This document shows, piece by piece, positions 8,285 through 15,579 of a stretch of 29,536 nt of DNA. The DNA is from Microtetraspora glauca (GTDB taxonomy: Bacteria > Actinomycetota > Actinomycetes > Streptomycetales > Streptomycetaceae). The notes below the pieces were generated by a model. That model had not been told where the DNA came from. It worked only from the letters and a program-made list of their open reading frames with translations, and made no database searches. The position numbers and the translations under genes are program-made. How positions within the stretch are numbered: position 1 is the stretch's first letter; every line of letters begins with the position of its first letter. The stretch is from contig JOFO01000063.1 of assembly GCA_000721275.1 (NCBI GenBank), positions 1 to 29,536 on the forward strand, read 5' to 3'.

Positions 8285-9835
8285 GTGAAGGCAACCTCCA
8301 CGGCGTCCGGCCGGCGCCGGATGCTGGACCACTCCCTGCTCGTCCTCGGCTCAGGCGCCCTGGCGACCGCCATGGCCGTCCTCGCCCTCGGCCCCGGTGT
8401 CAGTTCCGCCTCCAGCCACCGTGAGGCCCCGCTGATCGCCGGTGATCCGCGCGCCGACAACACCGACGTGTACGCGTTCACCAGCCCCGACAAGTCCGAC
8501 ACCGTGACCCTGGTGGCGAACTGGATCCCGTTCGAGGAGCCCAACGGCGGCCCGAACTTCTACGCCTTCGGCGAGGACCTCCGCTACAACATCAAGATCG
8601 ACAACACGGGTGACGGCAACGCCGACGTCACCTACACCTGGCGGTTCAAGAACCAGATCCGCGACGCGGCCGACCAGTTCCTGTACAACACCGGCCAGGT
8701 GACCACCCTGGACGACCCGGACCTGAACTTCCGGCAGGTCTACGACCTCATCGAGACCCGCGGCAAGACGAGCAGGACCCTGCTGTCCAACGTGCCCGCC
8801 GCCCCGTCGCGCGTCGGCCCCGCCTCGATGCCGAACTACGCCTCCCTGCGCGCCCAGGCCGTACGCGGTCTCCCGGGTGGCGGGAAGGCGTTCGCCGGGC
8901 AGGCTGAGGACCCGTTCTTCGCCGACCTGCGGGTCTTCGACCTCCTCTACGGCGGGAACCTGTCCGAGCGCGGCCAGGACACCCTGGCCGGCTACAACGT
9001 CAACTCCGTCGCCCTGCAGATCCCCAAGAAGTACCTGGCGCTGAACTACACCCCGTCGCGCAATCCGGTCGTGGGCATCTGGTCGACCACCGACCGCAAG
9101 GGCGTGCAGGTCTCCGACTCGCGCACCGGGCACGGCGACAAGTGGAAGCAGGTCTCCCGCCTGGGCCACCCCCTCGTGAACGAGGTCGTCGTCCCGCTGA
9201 AGTACAAGGACGCCTTCAACACCCTCAACCCCGATCAGGACCGCACCGTCCAGCCGGTCGTCGACAAGGTCCTCGACCCGATCCTGCCCAAGCTGATCCA
9301 GCAGGTCTACGGCGTCCCCGCACCGCCCGCCCCGCGTAACGACCTCGTCGAGATCTACCTCACCGGGATCTGCAAGGCGTGCGGGCCGATCCAGGCCGAC
9401 CTCAACGCCCACCGTCTCAACCGTGACGCCAACCTCCGCCGCATCGTGCCCGCGGAGGAACTGCGTCTGAACATGGCCGTACCCCCGGCCTCGAACCCGA
9501 ACCGGTACGGCGTCCTCGCCGGCGACCTGGCCGGGTTCCCCAACGGACGCCGTCTGACCGACGACGTCATCGACATCTCCCTGCAGGCCGTCGAAGGCGC
9601 CGCCCAGACCGGACAGCTCATCCCCGCCCTTGCCGACGGCGACAAGGTGAACGCCAACGAGGTCCCGTTCGGCACCTCGTTCCCGTACCTGGCCCTGCCC
9701 CACACCAAGTCCGTCAACAGCGGACCCTCCGGCATGGCCATGAGCAAGGAGAAGTCTGCGGCCTCCCTCGGCGGTGTGGGAGCAGCCCTGCTCGCGGCGG
9801 CCGGATGGCGGATGCGCCGCCGCAACCGCGCCTGA
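8285..9835 (+). CDS. Secreted DUF4331 domain protein with C-terminal membrane anchor
   Basis: A 516-residue protein of the DUF4331 family. A signal segment (about 12-40) precedes SSHREAPLIAGDPRADNTDVYAF, the family's N-terminal signature, followed by VTLVANWIPFEEP and further DUF4331 blocks. LTGICKACGP near 368-377 contains a Cys pair. The C-terminus has a glycine/alanine-rich helix and a basic RMRRRNR tail, as in a surface protein retained in the membrane; there is no clear LPXTG. The GTG at 8285 follows GGAAGGAAG. A strong hairpin separates it from the TPR gene. Its function is not known; linkage to a nickel transporter and a Nur box suggests a metal-related surface role. Confidence 0.9.
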   Translation: MKATSTASGRRRMLDHSLLVLGSGALATAMAVLALGPGVSSASSHREAPLIAGDPRADNTDVYAFTSPDKSDTVTLVANWIPFEEPNGGPNFYAFGEDLRYNIKIDNTGDGNADVTYTWRFKNQIRDAADQFLYNTGQVTTLDDPDLNFRQVYDLIETRGKTSRTLLSNVPAAPSRVGPASMPNYASLRAQAVRGLPGGGKAFAGQAEDPFFADLRVFDLLYGGNLSERGQDTLAGYNVNSVALQIPKKYLALNYTPSRNPVVGIWSTTDRKGVQVSDSRTGHGDKWKQVSRLGHPLVNEVVVPLKYKDAFNTLNPDQDRTVQPVVDKVLDPILPKLIQQVYGVPAPPAPRNDLVEIYLTGICKACGPIQADLNAHRLNRDANLRRIVPAEELRLNMAVPPASNPNRYGVLAGDLAGFPNGRRLTDDVIDISLQAVEGAAQTGQLIPALADGDKVNANEVPFGTSFPYLALPHTKSVNSGPSGMAMSKEKSAASLGGVGAALLAAAGWRMRRRNRA

Positions 9836-9858
9836 TGTGACGCCACCGCACCATCAAG

Positions 9859-9898
9859 GCTCCCGGGGCCGGACCACGCCCGGTCCGGCCCCGGGAGC
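9859..9898 (+). terminator. Very strong hairpin between the DUF4331 and TPR genes
   Basis: A perfect 17-bp stem (9859-9875 with 9882-9898) encloses a 6-base loop, 24 bases after the DUF4331 stop. It would terminate or attenuate read-through into the TPR-NicO pair, giving unequal expression. Confidence 0.8.
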
Positions 9899-9927
9899 GC
9901 GTCACTCACGCAGGAAGACACCCTCCG

Positions 9928-11268
9928 ATGACCCCTGACCCGCCCACGCCCGCCCGCGGCCGACACCGACTGACGAAAGTCGCCGTCACCCTCGCCCTGG
10001 GAACCGCGATGTTCGCCGCCGGAGCCGTACTCATCCAACCCGCCATCCCTAACACACCCCCTTTCCCCGCCTCCGCACCTACCGGCACAGCCGCCCGGCC
10101 CGAGGCCCCGGCCGCGGCGCTCACCGCTCGCCTGGAGCGCCTGCCCGGCGACTGGAACACCTGGACGGCCCTCGGGATGGCCCGCATCGAGCAGGCCCGC
10201 ACTACCGCTGACCCCGCCCTTTATGTCGCGGCCGAGAAGGCCCTGCGCCGCTCTCTTTCCGTGCAGCCTGGCGGCAACAGTGGCGCCGAGACCGGCATGG
10301 CCGCACTCGCCGCCGCCCGCCACGAGTTCACCGCCGCCCGCACCTGGGCCGAGAAGGCCATCACCAGCGACCCCTACAACCCGGCCGCGTACGGGGTCCT
10401 GGCCGACGCCCACACCCAGCTCGGCCACTACCGCGACGCCGAGCGGGCCGTGCAGAAGATGAACGACCTGCGCCCCGACGCAGCCTCCCTGGCTCGCGCC
10501 TCCTATGTGTTCGAGCTGCGCGGCAGCACCGGGCGGGCGGCGGAACTGATGCGGCGTTCCCTGACCGCGGCCACCACCGACAGCGAGCGCGCCTTCGCCC
10601 ACGCCTGCCTGTCCGGCCTCGCACTCGAGGACGGCGACGCGCGCCAGGCGCTCAGCGAAGCCGAACAAGGGCTGCGAAAAGCACCGGCCGACCCCGCGCT
10701 CCTCGATGCCCGAGCACGCGCCCTCGCCGCACTCGGCCAGACGAAACAGGCACGCGCCGACTGGCAGCACGCGACGGACATCGCACCCCTGCCGCACCTC
10801 CTGCTCGCCCTCGGCGAGACGCATCAGGCTCTCGGACACGACGAACAGGCCGAAGTCTCCTACACCCTGCTCAGGGCACAGGACACCCTGCGTACCTCCG
10901 CCGGCGGCTCGCCGGACACCGACGCCATCCTCTTCGAAGCCGACCACGGCAGCCCCGTGCGCGCCGTGGCGATGGCCGAGCAGGCCCTGCGGACAAGGTC
11001 GTTCGTCGCCGTCCATGACGCCTACGCGTGGGCCCTGCACCGCGCCGGACGCAACGAGGAGGCCCTCGCACACGCCGACCAGGCCCTCGCGCTCGGTACC
11101 CGGAACGCCCTGTGGCACTACCACCGGGCCGCGATCCACCACGCCCTGGGCAACGACCAGGCCGCCACCGCCGACCTGCGGTCGGCACTCGGTCAGGCTC
11201 CCGCACTCAATCCGCTGCACGCCGCCCAGGCGCGTGCCCTGTCCCAGCGAATCGGCACCCAACCATGA
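9928..11268 (+). CDS. Membrane-anchored TPR repeat protein
   Basis: A 446-residue protein with one N-terminal hydrophobic segment (about 15-38), a Pro/Ala linker, then tetratricopeptide repeats over about residues 65-440. Repeat signatures include WTALGMARIEQA, AAYGVLADAHTQLGHYRDAERAV, ALLDARARALAALGQTKQA and AYAWALHRAGRNEEALAHADQAL. Such proteins act as protein-interaction scaffolds outside the membrane. The gene overlaps the transporter gene by four bases (ATGA), so translation is coupled and the two products probably work together. The partner is unknown. Confidence 0.9.
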   Translation: MTPDPPTPARGRHRLTKVAVTLALGTAMFAAGAVLIQPAIPNTPPFPASAPTGTAARPEAPAAALTARLERLPGDWNTWTALGMARIEQARTTADPALYVAAEKALRRSLSVQPGGNSGAETGMAALAAARHEFTAARTWAEKAITSDPYNPAAYGVLADAHTQLGHYRDAERAVQKMNDLRPDAASLARASYVFELRGSTGRAAELMRRSLTAATTDSERAFAHACLSGLALEDGDARQALSEAEQGLRKAPADPALLDARARALAALGQTKQARADWQHATDIAPLPHLLLALGETHQALGHDEQAEVSYTLLRAQDTLRTSAGGSPDTDAILFEADHGSPVRAVAMAEQALRTRSFVAVHDAYAWALHRAGRNEEALAHADQALALGTRNALWHYHRAAIHHALGNDQAATADLRSALGQAPALNPLHAAQARALSQRIGTQP

Positions 11269-12887
11269 CCCCAGCACACCGCACCGCCGTCACAGCCGCC
11301 GTCTTGCTCACCGCTGCCTGCAGCCTGACCACCCCCGCCGCAGCGGCCGCACCGGCCCATCCACTGGGCAACTTCACCGTCAACTACCACACCGGCCTCG
11401 TCCTGCATCCAGACCGCATCGACGCCACCGTCATCGTCGACCGCGCCGAGATCGCCGCCCTCCAAGAGCGCCCTCTCATCGACGCCGACCGCAACAACAC
11501 CCTCACCGAAGCTGAAAACGCCCGGTACGCCCGCACCACCTGCACAGCACTGGTCGACCGACTCACCCTGCGCACCCCCGCCGGACCCGCCCGCTGGAGC
11601 CCCAGGGTCGCGCAGCTCACCTGGGAGCCCGGCGAAGCAGGACTCAAGACCAGCCGACTCACCTGCGCCTACACCACCGCCGCCCCACTGGAGCGCGGCG
11701 GCGCCATCAGCGTCGACACGCGCTACGACACCACCCGCATCGGGTGGCGGGAGATCACCGCCAAGGGCATCGGACTGCGCATCACCGGAACCGATCTCCC
11801 CGCCACCTCACCCACACAGGAGCTCCGCCGCTACCCGCCGGATCCCCTCGCCACAGCACTGGACCAGCGCACCGCCGAACTGCACACCACCCCCGCCGAC
11901 GGCACCACCAACACCCCCACACCTGCAGCCGGTCCCGCGGGGACAAGCGCCAACCGGATCGCGAACTGGTTCGACATCCTCGTCTCCCGGCACGAACTCA
12001 CCCTCCCCGTCGGCCTCCTCGCCCTCCTCCTCGCCATCGTCCTGGGGGCCTCCCACGCCCTCCTGCCCGGCCACGGCAAGACGATCATGGCGGCATACCT
12101 CGCCGGACGCCGCGGAACCCGGCGCGACGCCGTCACCGTCGGCGCGACAGTCACCCTCACCCACACCGCGGGTGTCCTGATCCTCGGCCTCGCCCTCCCC
12201 ACCACCACCCACCTCGCGGGCGAAACCATCCTGGCCTGGCTCGGCCTGACCAGCGGACTCATCGTCACCGCCATCGGCCTATGGCTTCTGACCCGAGCCC
12301 TCCGCCACAAGCCCACCCACGGCCACCACCATCACTCCCACGGACACAGCCACCACCATCATCACCAGCACAGCCACCCTCACGAGCACGGACACGAGCA
12401 CGGGGGAAGCCACCATCCGGCTCCTTCCACGGCGCCCCATACCGGCGCGCCTGAATCCGCTGCTGCCGCCACGCGCACCCTCACCGCTCCAGCCCAGGCC
12501 CCTGCCTCGCACAGAACGCACGAGCATGCGCCGTCCGAGCACACACACGCTTCTCGTCCTGCCGGGAAAGCAGGCCTGATCGGGATGGGCATCGCCGGCG
12601 GACTCGTGCCCAGCCCCTCCGCCCTCGTCGTCCTCCTCGGAGCAGTCGCGCTCGGCCGCACCGCCTTCGGCATTCTCCTCGTCCTCGCCTACGGCCTCGG
12701 CATGGCGGCCACCCTCGCCCTCGCCGGAATGCTTCTCCTCCACGTCAAACATCGCATCAAGAAGGCTGGCGACCGCCCCCGGCTGCGCTGGCTCGTAGGT
12801 ACCGCCTCACGTATCGGACCGGTGGCCACCTCCGCCCTGGTCGTCGTCGTGGGGCTCGGGCTGGCCGTACGAGCTTTGGCCCCCTGA
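11265..12887 (+). CDS. NicO-family nickel/cobalt transporter with extracytoplasmic N-terminal domain
   Basis: A 540-residue transporter of the NicO family, which includes RcnA. Residues 1-30 are a signal peptide. An extracytoplasmic domain (about 31-235) starts HPLGNFTVN and contains an EF-hand-like DADRNNTLTEAE at 73-84. The membrane part has LGASHALLPGHGKT (about 259-272), the NicO signature, then several helices. A long His-rich loop (about 353-428) with runs of HHHH and repeated HxH is expected to bind metal. Three more helices close the protein. The start overlaps the TPR stop (ATGA). A perfect Nur box upstream of the operon supports nickel. Whether it imports or exports cannot be told from sequence. 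A diverged copy of its last 85 codons lies at 18161-18424. Confidence 0.92.
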   Translation: MTPAHRTAVTAAVLLTAACSLTTPAAAAAPAHPLGNFTVNYHTGLVLHPDRIDATVIVDRAEIAALQERPLIDADRNNTLTEAENARYARTTCTALVDRLTLRTPAGPARWSPRVAQLTWEPGEAGLKTSRLTCAYTTAAPLERGGAISVDTRYDTTRIGWREITAKGIGLRITGTDLPATSPTQELRRYPPDPLATALDQRTAELHTTPADGTTNTPTPAAGPAGTSANRIANWFDILVSRHELTLPVGLLALLLAIVLGASHALLPGHGKTIMAAYLAGRRGTRRDAVTVGATVTLTHTAGVLILGLALPTTTHLAGETILAWLGLTSGLIVTAIGLWLLTRALRHKPTHGHHHHSHGHSHHHHHQHSHPHEHGHEHGGSHHPAPSTAPHTGAPESAAAATRTLTAPAQAPASHRTHEHAPSEHTHASRPAGKAGLIGMGIAGGLVPSPSALVVLLGAVALGRTAFGILLVLAYGLGMAATLALAGMLLLHVKHRIKKAGDRPRLRWLVGTASRIGPVATSALVVVVGLGLAVRALAP

Positions 12888-13050
12888 GACCGTCCCTGTT
12901 CCACCACGCTCCACGCACTGCAGAGAAGGCCCGCACGCCCCGGCGGCGACGCCCGCACCTGTCACCGACTGCACCTCATGTGGCGGGGAGCGGCGCAGCG
13001 CCTGTCGCTATACGGCGGCCAGCTCAGAGCCTGAAACGGCAGCCTGAGCG

Positions 13051-13113
13051 CATGATCTGAGAGAGATCGTGAACGCGATCCCCTACGTCGACCGCAGCCG
13101 GATCCCGCGCCGC
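13051..13113 (+). mobile_element. IS5-family transposase remnant (N-terminal scrap)
   Basis: Reading 13051-13113 in frame gives HDLREIVNAI followed by PYVDRSRIPRR. This is the characteristic N-terminal block of Streptomyces IS5-type transposases (typically LREIVNAI.YV.RTG..WR). There is no start codon or downstream transposase, and no terminal repeats are visible. It is a degraded scrap. The rest of 12888-13215 shows nothing else recognisable. Confidence 0.7.
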
Positions 13114-13215
13114 TCTGGAGAGGTCGGTCCTGGGACCGATCCGTCGTCTCCTTGGGCGCTTGGTCCCTCGGGGCCTGTGTGATGCCGGCCGGTTCAACGA
13201 TTTCGATGTAACGCG

Positions 13216-13566
13216 TTGTGTCCCGACATCCACATGACCCCCGCCGAGGGCCTGAAGGCCCACCTCGACCTCCAGGGCGGCGCCCCGTCCGGTGTCCTCC
13301 TGCCGATCCACTGGGCGACCTTCAACCTGGCGCCGCACGCGTGGGCGGAGCCGGGGGAGTGGACGAAGTACGAGTGCGAGGAAGTCGGCCAGGCGGTGGC
13401 GTTCCCCCGGCCCGGTGAGCCCTTCGAGCCGGCGGGGAAGCTGCCCGCGGAGGCGTGGTGGCGGGCTGTGTCCCATTCGATCGCGCAGCCGTGGCGTCGG
13501 CCCCGGCCCGCTGAGGTCGTTGCCGAGCCGCGTAGCGACGATCTCGATCTCGCGGGCGAGCGGTGA
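13216..13566 (+). pseudogene. 3' fragment of an MBL-fold metallo-hydrolase
   Basis: About 115 residues resembling the C-terminal third of UlaG/NAPE-PLD-like metallo-beta-lactamase-fold hydrolases: DIHMTPAEG...HLDL, LLPIHWATFNLAPH with the metal-ligating His, and AFPRPGEPFEP. The N-terminal part, including the HxHxDH metal motif, is absent. The coding similarity begins abruptly at about 13220 beside a transposase scrap. No credible start codon or ribosome binding site exists. It is best read as a 5'-truncated gene. Confidence 0.75.
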
Positions 13567-13763
13567 CGTCGGTCGGGGACGACCTCGCCGAGGTCGCGCG
13601 GATGCTGGAGGGTCTCCCGTCCGAAGGGCGCGACCGTGTGCTGCGGGCATGGGACGGGGCACCCCGCAGGGAGCGAGCGGCCGTCGTCCAGCGGTTCAGG
13701 CCCTTGCCGACCTCGCGGGGCCCGTCGCGGGTGGTGGTCCGAACGCGCATCGTCGGTCGCTGA
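13563..13763 (+). CDS. Possible small protein of unknown function
   Basis: A 66-codon frame begins at a GTG overlapping the stop of the hydrolase fragment (GTGA). The first 50 residues (DDLAEVARMLEGLP...RAWDGAPRRERAAVVQRF) look like a soluble helical protein and have Streptomyces-like composition. I recognise no family. It could be a translationally coupled small gene that outlived its partner, or another remnant in this decayed stretch. Confidence 0.3.
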   Translation: MTSVGDDLAEVARMLEGLPSEGRDRVLRAWDGAPRRERAAVVQRFRPLPTSRGPSRVVVRTRIVGR

Positions 13764-13784
13764 GCTGCAGTTTCGTACGGATCG

Positions 13785-14527
13785 ATGTGCGGGCGGTGGT
13801 GGCCGGCATCCAGGCTGGCGCCCAGCACGTTGCTCCTCGACGCCGTCCCGTGGGGGAACTTCCCGCATGGCGACGATGCCCGGGAGGCCGTTCGCCTGCT
13901 GCGCGCCGGCGAGGACCCCGCCGGCCGGGCGACGGGCGTGCTGGGGGGGCCTGTGTGCCGACGACAGCCGGGCCGCCGCCGCGCTCGCCGTACCGTTCCT
14001 GATCCCATCGCCGCCGATGCCCATCACGCACACCGCGCCGCTGTCCTCGCCGTGCTTTCCGGTCCGGCCCGAGCTCGGCACTTCGGCGTCGCCTCCCGCG
14101 ATGAACTCCTGCTCCACCGCAACGATCCTCGGCGCCACGCCCCCGGCGACTATGACGACTACGGCGTCGAGGTGACCGGCTACCCGGCAGGCTGGTCGGT
14201 GGCCGCCGCCCGCGCCGCGATCACGGCCGGAACGCCCGTGCTCCTGCCGCTTCTCCACGACTCCGACCCCACCATCCGTACCGACGCCGCCTACGCCCTG
14301 GCCACGGCCGCCGACCCCGACCACACGGTCCGAACCGCCCTTGCCGCCAGGTTCGCCGCCGAGCATGACGCCATGGTCCGCGCCGCCCTGCTCCTCGCCG
14401 TCGCCGAGACCGCCCGAGCGCACGTACCGCCGGATCCGGTGAACCGGGACTCTCGCGCTGTATCCGCTGCATGCTCCACGCCGAGAAGCCCGAACCGTAC
14501 GACGACCTCTGGGCCTTCTCGCTTTGA
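13785..14527 (+). pseudogene. Frameshifted HEAT-repeat protein gene
   Basis: Coding similarity to Streptomyces HEAT-repeat proteins is spread over three frames. AREAVRLLRAGEDP lies in one frame up to a run of seven G (13943-13949). CADDSRAAAALAVPFLIP is in a second. The first frame resumes near 14005 with HHAHRAAVLAVLSG, DYDDYGVEV, VLLPLLHDSDPTIRTDAAYALA and AMVRAALLLAVAETARA. The probable C-terminus PEPYDDLWAFSL, ending at the TGA at 14525-14527, is in another frame. Three shifts within 750 bases indicate decay, although the G run could also be a sequencing error. The start is uncertain. Confidence 0.65.
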
Positions 14528-14571
14528 GCGACCGGCCTCGGCCCCGTTTGCGCTGCCGTCCTCGTCGGCCG

Positions 14572-15297
14572 CTAGCGTCGTGCGTCGCCGCCCGGACCGC
14601 CCGGGGCGCCGGGGCCGAGCAGGAGGGCGAGGGTTGACTCCAGTTCGGTCTGGGCGAGGCGGGCCGCCTCGTCGGCGTCGCCGGCCTCCACCGCGGCCAC
14701 GAGGGCGACGTGGGAGTCCTCGCCGTGGCGCGGCTCGCCGGCGCGCAGGGCGAGCAGGTCGAGCAGGTCGATCAGGCCCTGACGCAGCGCGGGTGCGAAC
14801 TCCGCGAAGAGATCGGCCAGTACGGGATTGTGGGCGGCCGCGATCAGGGCGGCGTGGACCCGGATGTCGGCGTCCACGAAGCCGGCGTCGTCGCCCTCCG
14901 CCGCCGCGCGCCGCCCGTCCAGCGCCTCCCGCATGGCCGCGATGTCGGCGTCGGTGCGGCGCAGTGCGGCCAGCCGGGCCGCCTGGACCTCGACCAGCAT
15001 CCGGACCTCGTAGACGTCACTGACGGCGGCCTTCCGCAGCCGGGTCGGCCAGTCCTCGACCGGGCGGGTCGCCGTCACGAAGACCCCGGCGCCCTGGCGC
15101 GGCTGGACGAGCCCGGCGCCGGCGAGCGCGCGCAGCGCCTCGCGGACGGTGGAGCGGCCGACGCCCAGTTCCTTGGCCAGAGTGGTCTCACCGGGCAGTC
15201 GGGTGCCGACGGGCCAGTGGCCCGAGGTGATCTGCTCGCGCAGCCGGTCGGCCGCCTGCTCGACGAGGGGGCTGGGGCGCAGGGCACCGAGCTGCAT
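14572..15297 (-). CDS. GntR/FadR-subfamily transcriptional regulator
   Basis: A 241-residue regulator. The N-terminal winged helix (about 8-75) contains LPGETTLAKELGVGRSTVREALRALAGAGLV and the wing GAGVFV. The C-terminal FCD ligand-binding domain (about 90-230) shows a D-x3-H motif (DIRVH), AHNPVLADLF and EDSHVALVAAVEAGD, consistent with the metal-binding FCD type. The ATG at 15297 is preceded by AGGTGACCTC. It is transcribed away from leuA, and the shared 282-base region contains direct and inverted repeats that are candidate operators. It may control itself and leuA. The effector is unknown. Confidence 0.9.
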   Translation of the reverse strand: MQLGALRPSPLVEQAADRLREQITSGHWPVGTRLPGETTLAKELGVGRSTVREALRALAGAGLVQPRQGAGVFVTATRPVEDWPTRLRKAAVSDVYEVRMLVEVQAARLAALRRTDADIAAMREALDGRRAAAEGDDAGFVDADIRVHAALIAAAHNPVLADLFAEFAPALRQGLIDLLDLLALRAGEPRHGEDSHVALVAAVEAGDADEAARLAQTELESTLALLLGPGAPGGPGGDARR

Positions 15298-15379
15298 GAG
15301 GTCACCTGATTCTCGGTCGTGCCCGGTGAGGGGCGGGTGCGGTGGTCCGGGGAGCGGCTGGGCGTGCGGGCCGGATGTG

Positions 15380-15433
15380 TTCTCGGAGAGAAAGTATCCC
15401 GAGAACTTGTCTGAGGAGTACTTGTCTGAGGAG
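15380..15433. promoter_or_regulatory. Inverted repeat and tandem repeats in the GntR-leuA promoter region
   Basis: TTCTCGG (15380-15386) and CCGAGAA (15399-15405) form a perfect 7-bp inverted repeat. ACTTGTCTGAGGAG occurs twice in tandem (15405-15418 and 15420-15433, 15-base period). The second copy contains the -35 element of the leuA promoter, so a repressor bound here would block polymerase. The adjacent GntR regulator is the obvious candidate binder. Confidence 0.5.
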
Positions 15434-15451
15434 CTGAAGAGTGGCTAGGGT
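15422..15451 (+). promoter_or_regulatory. leuA promoter (housekeeping type)
   Basis: TTGTCT (15422-15427), an 18-base spacer and TAGGGT (15446-15451) fit the Streptomyces HrdB-type consensus. The predicted transcription start, at about 15458-15459, coincides with the ATG of the leader peptide. Confidence 0.65.
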
Positions 15452-15458
15452 GCTGGTC

Positions 15459-15506
15459 ATGATCTTCCGCGGACGGCTCCTTCTCGGCTGCCGCGGCGGG
15501 GCCTGA
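15459..15506 (+). CDS. Leucine-rich leader peptide of leuA (leaderless)
   Basis: A 15-codon frame encodes [15 protein letters not shown], with three consecutive Leu codons (CTC CTT CTC). It has no ribosome binding site, but its ATG falls at the predicted transcription start, so it would be read from a leaderless mRNA. Its 3' end and stop codon lie inside the first stem and loop of the pseudoknot. Ribosome stalling at the Leu codons when leucyl-tRNA is scarce could therefore change the RNA fold. Confidence 0.65.
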   Translation: MIFRGRLLLGCRGGA

Positions 15507-15550
15507 CGCGACCGGCACCCCGCCGCGGGAGACGCGCTGCCGCCGGTCGC
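15491..15550 (+). promoter_or_regulatory. Pseudoknot leader (actinobacterial LEU element) upstream of leuA
   Basis: Stem 1 pairs CCGCGGCGGGG (15491-15501) with CCCCGCCGCGG (15518-15528), 11 perfect pairs around a 16-base loop. GCGACCGGC in that loop (15508-15516) is perfectly complementary to GCCGGTCGC (15542-15550), just before the leuA ribosome binding site. This is the H-type pseudoknot arrangement described by comparative genomics as the LEU element before actinobacterial leuA genes. Confidence 0.75.
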
Positions 15551-15579
15551 ATCCCGACCAGCAGAAGGAGCCACGACCC

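Noticed and set aside
7571..8332. 253-codon minus-strand frame between DUF4394 and DUF4331
   Set aside because: Protein composition is unlike a folded protein and it crosses the Nur box and the DUF4331 start.
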